Assembly: GCF_032583975.1 (NCBI RefSeq)
Contig: NZ_JAWHTF010000002.1
Length of the DNA stretch: 64,000 nucleotides
Reading direction: 5' to 3' (one strand)
Origin: Gilvirhabdus luticola
Lineage (GTDB): Bacteria; Bacteroidota; Bacteroidia; Flavobacteriales; Flavobacteriaceae
Shown: one piece after another, positions 1-7,863 of the stretch
Numbering within the stretch: the first letter of the stretch is position 1
Layout: each line of letters begins with the position of its first letter
The notes under the pieces: model-generated
The model's database searches: none
Seen by the model: only the letters and a program-made list of their open reading frames with translations
What the model was told of the DNA's origin: nothing
Program-made: the position numbers and the translations under genes

Positions 1-141
1 CTTTGCTTCTTCCATTTTTTTCATTTGAAAATCAGAGATTTTCCAATTCCCTATTTGGCAATCGCTTTGCTTCTTCCATTTTTTTCATTTGAAAATCAGA
101 GATTTTCCAATTCCCTATTTGGCAATCGCTTTGCTTCTTCC
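1..141. repeat. 64-bp direct tandem repeat (two full copies plus a 13-bp third start)
   Basis: The 13-mer CTTTGCTTCTTCC starts at 1, 65 and 129. Bases 1-64 and 65-128 are identical, and the sequence diverges after 141. The array covers the last 14 sense codons and the stop of mazG (minus strand). The second copy repeats the same end as non-coding DNA downstream of the mazG stop. On the minus strand the second copy holds a tiny 18-codon frame at 88-32 beginning ATG AAA AAA ATG. The unit is not a multiple of three. The array reaches the window edge, so its copy number is unknown. Confidence 0.95.
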
Positions 142-893
142 CAAAAAATATCCATTTCAGCAAGTGACATTTGTTTTAAAGATTTACTTTGCTCTTTTGC
201 TTTAGACTCCAAATACTGAAACCTTTTAGAAAATTTTTTATTAGTACGTTCTAATGCATTTTCTGGATTAATTCCCAAAAACCTAGCATAATTGACCATC
301 GAAAATAAAACATCGCCAAATTCATTCTCTATTGCGACTTGATTACCTAGTTTAACTTCAGCTTTAAACTCATTAAGCTCCTCTTCTACTTTTTTCCATA
401 CTTGGTCTGGTTTTTCCCAATCAAAACCAACTCCAGCAACTTTATCCTGAATTCTATAGGCTTTAACTAAAGCAGGTAAACTCTGTGGCACTCCTTCAAG
501 TACACTTTTCTTACCTTCTTTAAGTTTTAGATTTTCCCAATTTCGCTTTACTTCAGCATCATCTTTTACATTTACATCTCCGTAAATATGAGGATGCCTC
601 CTAATTAATTTTTCACAAATTCCATCGCAAACATCGGCAATATCAAAATGGCTTGTTTCGCTTCCTATTTTAGAATAAAAAACAATATGCAATAAGACAT
701 CGCCTAATTCTTTTTTAACTTCTTGCAAATCATTATCCAGAATAGCATCACCAAGTTCATAAACCTCTTCAATGGTTAAATGCCTGAGGCTCTCCATGGT
801 TTGCTTTTTATCCCAAGGACATTGTTCCCGTAACTCATCCATAATAGTCAATAAACGGTCAAATGCCTTTAGCTGTTTTTCTCTAGAATTCAT
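96..893 (-). CDS. mazG: Nucleoside triphosphate pyrophosphohydrolase MazG
   Basis: Cytoplasmic house-cleaning enzyme that hydrolyses (d)NTPs to (d)NMP and pyrophosphate. The 265-residue length is normal for two-domain MazG. The N-terminal domain (about residues 8-115) has the helical metal-binding acidic pattern EEVYE at 42-46 followed by ELGD at 62-65. The C-terminal domain (about 140-240) repeats it as EEELNEF and ENEFGDVLF. The signature CPWDKKQT is at 25-32. The last residues after FWEEAKR come from the 64-bp tandem repeat at 1-141. They look like an added tail, because relatives usually end shortly after this point. The gene is transcribed away from the aconitase gene, which is on the same strand upstream. 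A bidirectional terminator hairpin lies between them. Confidence 0.95.
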   Translation of the reverse strand: MNSREKQLKAFDRLLTIMDELREQCPWDKKQTMESLRHLTIEEVYELGDAILDNDLQEVKKELGDVLLHIVFYSKIGSETSHFDIADVCDGICEKLIRRHPHIYGDVNVKDDAEVKRNWENLKLKEGKKSVLEGVPQSLPALVKAYRIQDKVAGVGFDWEKPDQVWKKVEEELNEFKAEVKLGNQVAIENEFGDVLFSMVNYARFLGINPENALERTNKKFSKRFQYLESKAKEQSKSLKQMSLAEMDIFWEEAKRLPNRELENL

Positions 894-952
894 GATCTTC
901 GTTTTTTGTAAAAATACAATTATTAAAAAGTAAAATAGAAAGGATATAAAAC

Positions 953-984
953 AAAAAAGTCCAGTTTTTTAACTGGACTTTTTA
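953..984 (-). terminator. Rho-independent terminator after aconitase
   Basis: There is a perfect 13-bp stem (954-966 with 971-983, core AGTCCAGTT/AACTGGACT), a TTTT loop and A/T tracts on both sides. It lies just past the aconitase stop and before mazG. Because of the flanking tracts it could work in both directions. Confidence 0.85.
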
Positions 985-1001
985 ACATGCATTGTTTTTT
1001 A

Positions 1002-3266
1002 TTAAGAAGCATTTTCTTTCTTAATTAAGTTCAGCGCAGAACCTTCTTTAAACCATTCTATTTGAGAATGGTTATAAGTATGATTCAACTTGATAATATC
1101 TTTATTCCCATCAGAATGAACAACTTCTAGAGTTAATTGTTTTCCTGGTGCAAATTCATTTAAATCTAAAAAGTTAAATGTATCATCTTCAAGAATCAAA
1201 TCATAATCATTTTCGTTAGCGAATGTTAAACCTAACATGCCTTGCTTTTTCAAATTGGTTTCATGAATACGAGCAAAAGATTTTACAATTACTGCTGCAA
1301 CTCCAAGATGTCTAGGCTCCATAGCTGCATGCTCACGAGATGAACCTTCACCATAATTATGGTCACCAACAACTATAGTCTTAATTCCTTCGGCTTTGTA
1401 AGCTCTTTGAACATCTGGAACACCACCATATTCACCAGTTAACTGATTTTTTACAAAGTTGGTTTTTTTGCCAAAAGCATTTACAGCACCTATTAGACAG
1501 TTATTGGAAATATTGTCTAAATGACCTCTGAAGCGTAACCATGGTCCGGCCATAGAAATATGATCTGTTGTACATTTTCCAAAGGCTTTAATCAATAATT
1601 TCGCGCCTTTTATTTCATTGCCAATAGGTTCAAAAGGTGTTAATAATTGAAGTCTTTCAGAAGTTGGACTTACCGACACCTGAACACCACTTCCATCTGA
1701 AACTGGTTCTACATAACCTGCATCTTCTACATCAAAGCCCAAAGGAGGTAGTTCAATACCTCTAGGTTCATCTAGTTTTACATAATCGCCATTTTCGTTA
1801 ATCAGTGTGTCGTTCATTGGGTCAAAATCCAAACGTCCCGAAATTGCAATTGCAGCAACCATTTCTGGAGAACCTACAAAAGCATGTGTATTTGGATTCC
1901 CATCGGCACGTTTAGAAAAGTTTCTATTGAAAGAATGTACTATGGTATTTTTCTCGTCACCTTTTAAATCACTTCTATCCCATTGACCTATACACGGTCC
2001 ACAGGCATTCGTAAATACAGTAGCATCAAGATCTTCAAATATTTTGAGAATTCCGTCACGCTCTGCTGTAAAACGAATTTGCTCCGAACCTGGATTTATA
2101 CCAAAATCAGATTTTGCCTTTATTTTTTTATCCACAGCTTGTTTTGCAATTGAAGCTGCTCTAGTTAAATCTTCATAAGATGAATTTGTACAAGAGCCAA
2201 TAAGTCCCCAATCTACTTTAATAGGCCAACCATTGGCTTTAGCTTTTTCACCAAGTTCACCTACCGGCGTTGCTAAATCTGGTGTAAAAGGACCGTTTAA
2301 ATGTGGACGTAAAGTATCTAAATCTATCTCGATAAGTTGATCAAAATATTGTTCTGGATTTTCATAAACTTCTGGATCTGCGGTTAAATATTCTTTAACT
2401 TGATTTGCAGCATCTGCAACATCTGCTCTGTCTGTTGCACGTAGATAACGTTCCATAGAATTATCATAACCAAACGTCGATGTAGTTGCACCTATCTCTG
2501 CACCCATATTACAAATAGTTCCTTTTCCTGTGCATGATAAGTTTTTAGCACCTGGACCAAAGTATTCTAAAATACATCCAGTACCTCCTTTAACAGTTAA
2601 AATACCAGCAACTTTAAGAATGACATCTTTAGCAGATGTCCAACCGCTCAATTTTCCAGTTAGTTTAACTCCAATAAGTTTAGGGAACTTTAATTCCCAA
2701 GCCATTCCAGCCATCACATCTACCGCATCTGCTCCGCCAACTCCTATAGCAACCATGCCCAAGCCTCCAGCATTTACTGTATGTGAGTCAGTACCAATCA
2801 TCATACCACCTGGAAATGCATAATTTTCTAAAACCACTTGATGAATAATTCCTGCTCCAGGTTTCCAGAAACCTATACCATATTTATTTGATACAGAGGC
2901 TAAAAAATCAAACACTTCACTACTAACATCATTAGCTCTTTTTAAATCTTGAGCTGCTCCTTGTTTAGCTTGAATTAAGTGATCACAATGCACTGTCGTT
3001 GGCACAGCTACTTTAGGCTTTCCAGCTTGCATGAACTGAAGTAATGCCATTTGCGCAGTAGCATCTTGGCAGGCAATTCTATCTGGCGCAAAATCCACAT
3101 AATCTTTACCTCGAACAAATGCTTTAGTTGGGTTGCCATCCCATAGGTGCGAATACAAAATCTTTTCAGATAGTGTTAACGGTTTACCTACAACTTCACG
3201 TGCTTTATCAACACGTTTAGCAACATTAGCATAAACCTTTTTAATCATTTCTATATCAAATGCCAT
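1002..3266 (-). CDS. acnA: Aconitate hydratase (mitochondrial-type aconitase)
   Basis: TCA-cycle enzyme that interconverts citrate and isocitrate via cis-aconitate with a [4Fe-4S] cluster in the cytoplasm. The 754-residue protein has the three cluster cysteines where mitochondrial aconitase has them: Cys359 in IGSCTNSS, and Cys422 and Cys425 in NACGPCIGQW. The swivel domain includes GDHNYGEGSSREHAA near the C terminus, with substrate-binding residues. The length and motif spacing match the mitochondrial-like subfamily and not the longer AcnA/IRP or AcnB types. The symbol acnA follows common flavobacterial usage. It appears monocistronic, with a TAnnTTTG promoter box upstream and a strong terminator downstream. 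Confidence 0.97.
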   Translation of the reverse strand: MAFDIEMIKKVYANVAKRVDKAREVVGKPLTLSEKILYSHLWDGNPTKAFVRGKDYVDFAPDRIACQDATAQMALLQFMQAGKPKVAVPTTVHCDHLIQAKQGAAQDLKRANDVSSEVFDFLASVSNKYGIGFWKPGAGIIHQVVLENYAFPGGMMIGTDSHTVNAGGLGMVAIGVGGADAVDVMAGMAWELKFPKLIGVKLTGKLSGWTSAKDVILKVAGILTVKGGTGCILEYFGPGAKNLSCTGKGTICNMGAEIGATTSTFGYDNSMERYLRATDRADVADAANQVKEYLTADPEVYENPEQYFDQLIEIDLDTLRPHLNGPFTPDLATPVGELGEKAKANGWPIKVDWGLIGSCTNSSYEDLTRAASIAKQAVDKKIKAKSDFGINPGSEQIRFTAERDGILKIFEDLDATVFTNACGPCIGQWDRSDLKGDEKNTIVHSFNRNFSKRADGNPNTHAFVGSPEMVAAIAISGRLDFDPMNDTLINENGDYVKLDEPRGIELPPLGFDVEDAGYVEPVSDGSGVQVSVSPTSERLQLLTPFEPIGNEIKGAKLLIKAFGKCTTDHISMAGPWLRFRGHLDNISNNCLIGAVNAFGKKTNFVKNQLTGEYGGVPDVQRAYKAEGIKTIVVGDHNYGEGSSREHAAMEPRHLGVAAVIVKSFARIHETNLKKQGMLGLTFANENDYDLILEDDTFNFLDLNEFAPGKQLTLEVVHSDGNKDIIKLNHTYNHSQIEWFKEGSALNLIKKENAS

Positions 3267-3306
3267 AGTATATTTATTGAGTTTATTGTCCTATTTAAAA
3301 GTCTAG

Positions 3307-3314
3307 CAAAAGTA
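3307..3314 (-). promoter_or_regulatory. Bacteroidota -7 box upstream of aconitase
   Basis: Minus-strand TACTTTTG matches TAnnTTTG exactly. It lies about 40 bases upstream of the aconitase ATG. No TTG -33 element is seen at the usual 17-23 base distance, so this is a half match. The rest of 3267-3537 is AT-rich with nothing else recognisable. Confidence 0.5.
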
Positions 3315-3537
3315 CAAATAATAGTATCTTTTTTAAAACTTACACAAAATAGATTAATATTATAAAATATAGCAATTTTAAATGCTATTTTATTGTCAAA
3401 AATTATATTTTCTCAATTTGAGATATCGCAAATTATAAATCTGTCAAAAAATCACGCTTAACATATTGTGTTTTATGCTATTTAAATATTTAATAAGCAA
3501 ATAATTAAAATCTATATCATTCATTTTCAACAAAAAA

Positions 3538-4674
3538 TTATTTGTTCAAATATCGTTTAATAAAAAATGGTTTATCCCTTAAATTCATCATTGGTCTCTC
3601 ATAAATAGTATATAAGATATAAGACAATAGTACTACTATACACAGATATACCAAAATATAAATTAGAGTATCAAAAATTGCTAAATTTTCAGTAGGTATA
3701 TAGATTTTAAGCAGTTGTAAAATTATAGAATAGTGTAATAGATACATAGAATATGATATTACACTCAAAAAAGTAATAGGTTTTAAGATTAGTTTTGGTG
3801 CTTTAGTTAACTGACTTAAAAAAGGAAGCAAAAACATAATTGCAATAGTATTAATTGGTAGGTAAAATAAATTCCAAAATATATTATGAGACTCAATAAA
3901 AATTTGCCTAGCAGATATAAAGACATTCAAACTCAAAATAATTGCAATACCCAAAATTACCGACTTATATTTTATACTTTTCCAAAACTTTGGTTTGACC
4001 AATGAAATATAAGCTGCTAAAACACCGTAATAAATAGCATCTATCCTATATAAAACCACAGCTTTTAAATTAAGATTCCAATAATTCATAGTATTCATAG
4101 TATTGCCAATTGTATAGATGTATTTAGTGATCGTGAAAAATGAAATAATTATAATTGTTATGCCTAAAAACATTTTTGATCTTGAATATTTAGTTTTAAC
4201 AAAAAGCCCTGAATACAACATCAAAGGACCAATGATGTACGCAAACTCTTCAATTGACAAACTCCATGATTCAGGAAAAAAATCAGGCATTTGCCAAGCA
4301 AAATTTTGAATAAAAAATGCATATTGCCAAAGATGTTCTGGAAATCCAATATTGAGGTAAATAGCAATAAAAATATTTATAGCAAGTACTAAATAATAAT
4401 TAGGTAATGTTCTAAACCAACGACGAATCCAAAAATAAAATACTCTTGAAAAGTTAAATTTCTCTGATGTGTATAAATTGTATAAAATTCTTCCTATTAA
4501 AAACCCACTTAATACAAAAAACACTTCTACACCCAGAAATCCCGACAAACTCATCAAACTTGACAATAAGCCATCCATTTCTGGAACTATCCAATGAATA
4601 TGTGATATAACAACCATAAAAATTGCCATAGCTCTCATTAAATCTAATCCAAAAATCCTGTTTGATACCCTCAC
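3538..4674 (-). CDS. Acyltransferase 3 family membrane protein
   Basis: Integral membrane O-acyltransferase of the acyltransferase 3 (OafA/NodX-like) family, 378 residues with about ten hydrophobic segments. Such proteins move acyl groups, often acetyl, from a cytoplasmic donor to an extracytoplasmic sugar or lipid. Family signs are the N-terminal GLDLMRAMAIFMVVISH (R14 and H26), the segment GVEVFFVLSGFLIGRIL, and PESWSLSIEEFAY in the middle. The start overlaps the upstream HTTM-like gene by 4 bases (4671-4674), so the two are almost certainly co-transcribed and translationally coupled. The substrate cannot be told from the sequence. Confidence 0.88.
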   Translation of the reverse strand: MRVSNRIFGLDLMRAMAIFMVVISHIHWIVPEMDGLLSSLMSLSGFLGVEVFFVLSGFLIGRILYNLYTSEKFNFSRVFYFWIRRWFRTLPNYYLVLAINIFIAIYLNIGFPEHLWQYAFFIQNFAWQMPDFFPESWSLSIEEFAYIIGPLMLYSGLFVKTKYSRSKMFLGITIIIISFFTITKYIYTIGNTMNTMNYWNLNLKAVVLYRIDAIYYGVLAAYISLVKPKFWKSIKYKSVILGIAIILSLNVFISARQIFIESHNIFWNLFYLPINTIAIMFLLPFLSQLTKAPKLILKPITFLSVISYSMYLLHYSIILQLLKIYIPTENLAIFDTLIYILVYLCIVVLLSYILYTIYERPMMNLRDKPFFIKRYLNK

Positions 4675-5741
4675 TTTTTATATAACTGAATAGTTGTTGT
4701 TCCCCTTCCAGAAAATTGTTCTATATAAGACTGTAAACATGAATATACTCTGTCTTCTGGGTAACATAGCACTTTTACATTATTTACACTCCATTCGTTG
4801 ACATTTAAATAATATTGTCCTTCATAAGTTCTCACTATTTTTTTTACACCATCAGGTAAGGTTTCAATAGCTTTTTCATTTTTAAAAATGATATTACAAT
4901 AATCTGGTTTCCCAGAAAAATAACTAAACGCCAGAAAATGATCGTACAATCCCACGAAATTAAACGCTGGAAGAATTAAGGCATAAATCATAATCGATTT
5001 TAATTTTAAATTGATGTTTTTAAGATAAATTATCGTCCAATCCATACGATAACACAACCAAAAAAGAAATAGTACATTAATTACATTTAAAGGAAATACT
5101 GTAAAACCAATACCACTAACTAAAAATGTTATTAAAATCATTGAATGCATCAAAGCCAACATCCAGATGCCCAGTTTTCTCGTTTTATTGAACAGTAATG
5201 CTAACCCAAAACTAAATTCTAAAAAAGGGACCATCCAGGTAAATAGTTGTCTTAAAATTTGTGGGACAAAAGGAATCCTTTTTTCTAAACCTCCATACCA
5301 CACTTCATAAAAAAAAGGATGTGCTTTGTGTAGACCACTCCAAATATAGGTTCCAGCCATTAGGATTAAAAATGCTGTTTTGAAGTGCTTAAAATCATTC
5401 CTAAAAAACCAATAGAGGAAAATAATGATAGCAATTTCAAAAAAAAAGGGTTGGATTCTTGTTTGGTCAAGCAAACATAAAAATACATAAGTGAGAAAAA
5501 AAAACAATCCTCCAAATCCTTTATCCTTTATTAAAAACCAGAGCAACGTAATTCCAAACACAATTAATAGAAATAGCTCCATCTGATAGTTTAAAATTTG
5601 TTCTGAAAAAATGAGAGGAACTCTTGGAAAAATTCTTTCAGACAGCCACACTGGAAACGTCCAAAAAAAAGGCAACAGAAAACTAATTACCAATAATAAT
5701 CTAATAACAAAACGTTCTGTTCTTAGTGTTTTAAAAAACAT
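4671..5741 (-). CDS. HTTM/DoxX-like polytopic membrane protein, function unknown
   Basis: This 356-residue protein has about eight hydrophobic segments followed by a roughly 85-residue hydrophilic C-terminal tail (about 270-356) with several Cys. LDQTRIQPFFF near residue 90, followed by a YIWSGLHKAHPFF segment and an FxFGLALLF...TRKLGIW stretch, resembles HTTM (horizontally transferred transmembrane, vitamin K-dependent gamma-carboxylase-like) and DoxX-like proteins. No catalytic assignment is possible. It overlaps the acyltransferase by 4 bases downstream. It is divergent from the PHM-like gene, with only 12 bases between start codons, so promoters for one or both must lie inside coding sequence. 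Confidence 0.75.
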   Translation of the reverse strand: MFFKTLRTERFVIRLLLVISFLLPFFWTFPVWLSERIFPRVPLIFSEQILNYQMELFLLIVFGITLLWFLIKDKGFGGLFFFLTYVFLCLLDQTRIQPFFFEIAIIIFLYWFFRNDFKHFKTAFLILMAGTYIWSGLHKAHPFFYEVWYGGLEKRIPFVPQILRQLFTWMVPFLEFSFGLALLFNKTRKLGIWMLALMHSMILITFLVSGIGFTVFPLNVINVLFLFWLCYRMDWTIIYLKNINLKLKSIMIYALILPAFNFVGLYDHFLAFSYFSGKPDYCNIIFKNEKAIETLPDGVKKIVRTYEGQYYLNVNEWSVNNVKVLCYPEDRVYSCLQSYIEQFSGRGTTTIQLYKK

Positions 5742-5753
5742 TAATTTTACCTT

Positions 5754-6905
5754 ATGAGAGCTAAAATAGTGAAATATTCAGTCTTGGTATGTCTAGTAGG
5801 ATTTGTTATTTGCGGAATCTATTATTTAAACCTTTCAAACAGACATAAAGCTATAGTTAAAACGCAATTACTTCACAAACTTTCTATTATTGATAACTCT
5901 TGGGAAACTAACAAAACAGATACAATGATTTCTTTTACATCTCCAAGCCTTCTTGTAGATGGTATATATAAATCAATGGAAGGGCCAAAAGCCCAAGGTA
6001 CATTTCAAATAGATTCAAACAAGGAAGATTTGGTTTGGCTAACTTCTTTCGAAACATTACCTATTAGCAGTAATGAAAAAGACACCCTGTCAACGGGCTT
6101 TATGTGTCATAGTAATATTGATTTTTTTGGAAACGATCATTTATTAAAATGGAATTTAAACAGTAGAATTGGAGAACAATACCCAAGATTAACGACAATG
6201 AGCAATGGTATTGAAAAATACAAATTACCTGAAGGTTTTGGTGTACCTATTTTTACAAACGAAAACCTGATATTAACTACACAAACATTAAATCACAATA
6301 TTAAAAACGAAATTATAAATGTAAAGCACAGATTAAATATTGGCTACAAAAACCAAACCAACAAACTGAAGCCTTTAATGAGTAAAACTGTTTTTATAAT
6401 GCTGCCTTATGATAGTCAAAACCCATTTAAAGGTCCAACCGAAAAAAACCCTTCTTTTTGTTTACCTGTAGAAACCAAGAATCATAGTTACTTAACCGAA
6501 AAAGGCGAAAGTCTATCAGGGCATTGGGTAATTTTTCCTGGGAAAGCAACTTTTAGTTATGACATAACGAATCAGTTGCATTTAAAAGATAGTACTACAA
6601 TGCATTATATTGTTTCTCACTTACACCCTTTTGCAGAAGCATTATCATTTAGAGACAAGACATTAGATTCTACTTTGTTCACTTCCGTTATCAATAACTA
6701 TAATGATAAAATCGGTTTACAAAAAGTTTCAGATTTTTCCAGCAGAAAAGGCATTATGCTCTATCCTAACCGTAAATATGAACTGGTTTTAAAAACCAAT
6801 AATACAACCGCAATACAACAAGATATGATGGCAAGTATGTTTGTGTTTTTGTATGATAAGGAAATTGATGAGAAAATACAAGTAGATAAATTAATCAAAG
6901 ATTAA
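5754..6905 (+). CDS. Exported protein resembling copper type II (PHM-like) monooxygenases
   Basis: 383 residues. Residues 8-26 form a signal anchor or uncleaved signal, so the rest should be periplasmic. I do not recognise a named gene, but the order of possible metal ligands resembles the two-domain peptidylglycine alpha-hydroxylating monooxygenase core. There is Cys118-His119 in FMCHSN, His181 in TLNHN, His192, then the H-x-H pair His289/His291 in SHLHPFAE, and near the C terminus YELVLKTNNTT...DMMASMFVF with Met358/Met359 in the place of the axial methionine. This is read by eye and is inference. It is divergent from the HTTM-like/acyltransferase pair, and its stop is 3 bases from the moxR stop (convergent). 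Alternative: a structural relative without catalytic copper. Confidence 0.6.
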   Translation: MRAKIVKYSVLVCLVGFVICGIYYLNLSNRHKAIVKTQLLHKLSIIDNSWETNKTDTMISFTSPSLLVDGIYKSMEGPKAQGTFQIDSNKEDLVWLTSFETLPISSNEKDTLSTGFMCHSNIDFFGNDHLLKWNLNSRIGEQYPRLTTMSNGIEKYKLPEGFGVPIFTNENLILTTQTLNHNIKNEIINVKHRLNIGYKNQTNKLKPLMSKTVFIMLPYDSQNPFKGPTEKNPSFCLPVETKNHSYLTEKGESLSGHWVIFPGKATFSYDITNQLHLKDSTTMHYIVSHLHPFAEALSFRDKTLDSTLFTSVINNYNDKIGLQKVSDFSSRKGIMLYPNRKYELVLKTNNTTAIQQDMMASMFVFLYDKEIDEKIQVDKLIKD

Positions 6906-6908
6906 TGA

Positions 6909-7862
6909 CTACAACAAATCTTTTATAATTTGTTCTTCTGAAATGCCTTCTGCATCAGCTTTATAATTCTTTATTATCCTGTGTCTTAAAATACTATCGG
7001 TAACGGCCTGAACATCTTCAATGTCTGGAGAAAATTTACCATGAATTGCTGCATGTGTTTTTGCTGCCAAAATTAAATTCTGTGAAGCCCTTGGCCCTGC
7101 ACCCCAATCAATATAGTTCTTGACAAAATCTGTTGCAGATTCACCATTTGGTCTAGTCTTATTAACTAAATTTACTGCATATTCAATTACATTGTCAGCA
7201 ACTGGAATTCTACGAACTAAATGTTGATAGCTTATGATTTCTTCAGCAGTAAACAATGGGTTAACAATTACTTCATCATCAGAAGTAGTGGATTTAACAA
7301 CTTCTACTTCTTCTTTAAAACTTGGGTAATCTAAATTGATAGCAAACATAAACCGATCCAATTGTGCTTCTGGCAAAGGGTATGTTCCTTCCTGTTCAAT
7401 TGGGTTTTGTGTAGCCAAAACAAAATAAGGCAAACTTAACTTATAATGATGCCCTGCAACTGTCACAGCCTTTTCTTGCATAGCCTCTAATAATGCTGAT
7501 TGTGTTTTTGGAGGTGTTCTGTTAATTTCGTCTGCTAGAATAATATTTGCAAATATTGGACCTTTGATAAATTTAAAAGCTCTATTTTCATCCAAAATTT
7601 CACTTCCTAAAATATCACTAGGCATTAGATCTGGTGTGAATTGAATACGTTTAAAGTCTAGTCCCAATGCTTGGGCAATAGTATTGATCATTAATGTTTT
7701 TGCTAGTCCAGGCACCCCAATTAACAGCGAGTGACCACCTGAAAAAATCGAAATCAAGATTTGATTTACTACATCATCTTGCCCAATAATTACTTTGGCA
7801 ACTTCTGCTTTTAGTTGTTTGTATTTTTTTACAAATTGCTCAATGGCTGCTACATCTGACAT
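6909..7862 (-). CDS. MoxR-family AAA+ ATPase
   Basis: 317-residue cytoplasmic AAA+ ATPase of the MoxR/RavA class, which remodel or mature protein complexes, often with VWA-domain partners. Walker A is GVPGLAKT at 49-56. Walker B is IILADEINR with Asp111-Glu112. A sensor region (ATQNPIEQEGTYPLPEAQLDRF) and the C-terminal lid GPRASQNLI are typical. The usual MoxR neighbours (DUF58, VWA, TPR proteins) are not here. Instead it ends an operon of three SurA/parvulin-type genes, with one base between it and the preceding stop. A role in envelope-protein folding control is inferred from context only. Confidence 0.93.
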   Translation of the reverse strand: MSDVAAIEQFVKKYKQLKAEVAKVIIGQDDVVNQILISIFSGGHSLLIGVPGLAKTLMINTIAQALGLDFKRIQFTPDLMPSDILGSEILDENRAFKFIKGPIFANIILADEINRTPPKTQSALLEAMQEKAVTVAGHHYKLSLPYFVLATQNPIEQEGTYPLPEAQLDRFMFAINLDYPSFKEEVEVVKSTTSDDEVIVNPLFTAEEIISYQHLVRRIPVADNVIEYAVNLVNKTRPNGESATDFVKNYIDWGAGPRASQNLILAAKTHAAIHGKFSPDIEDVQAVTDSILRHRIIKNYKADAEGISEEQIIKDLL

Positions 7863-7863
7863 G

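Noticed and set aside
1..141. Repeats as a CRISPR array
   Set aside because: The units are contiguous with no spacers, only two copies, and run into the mazG coding end.
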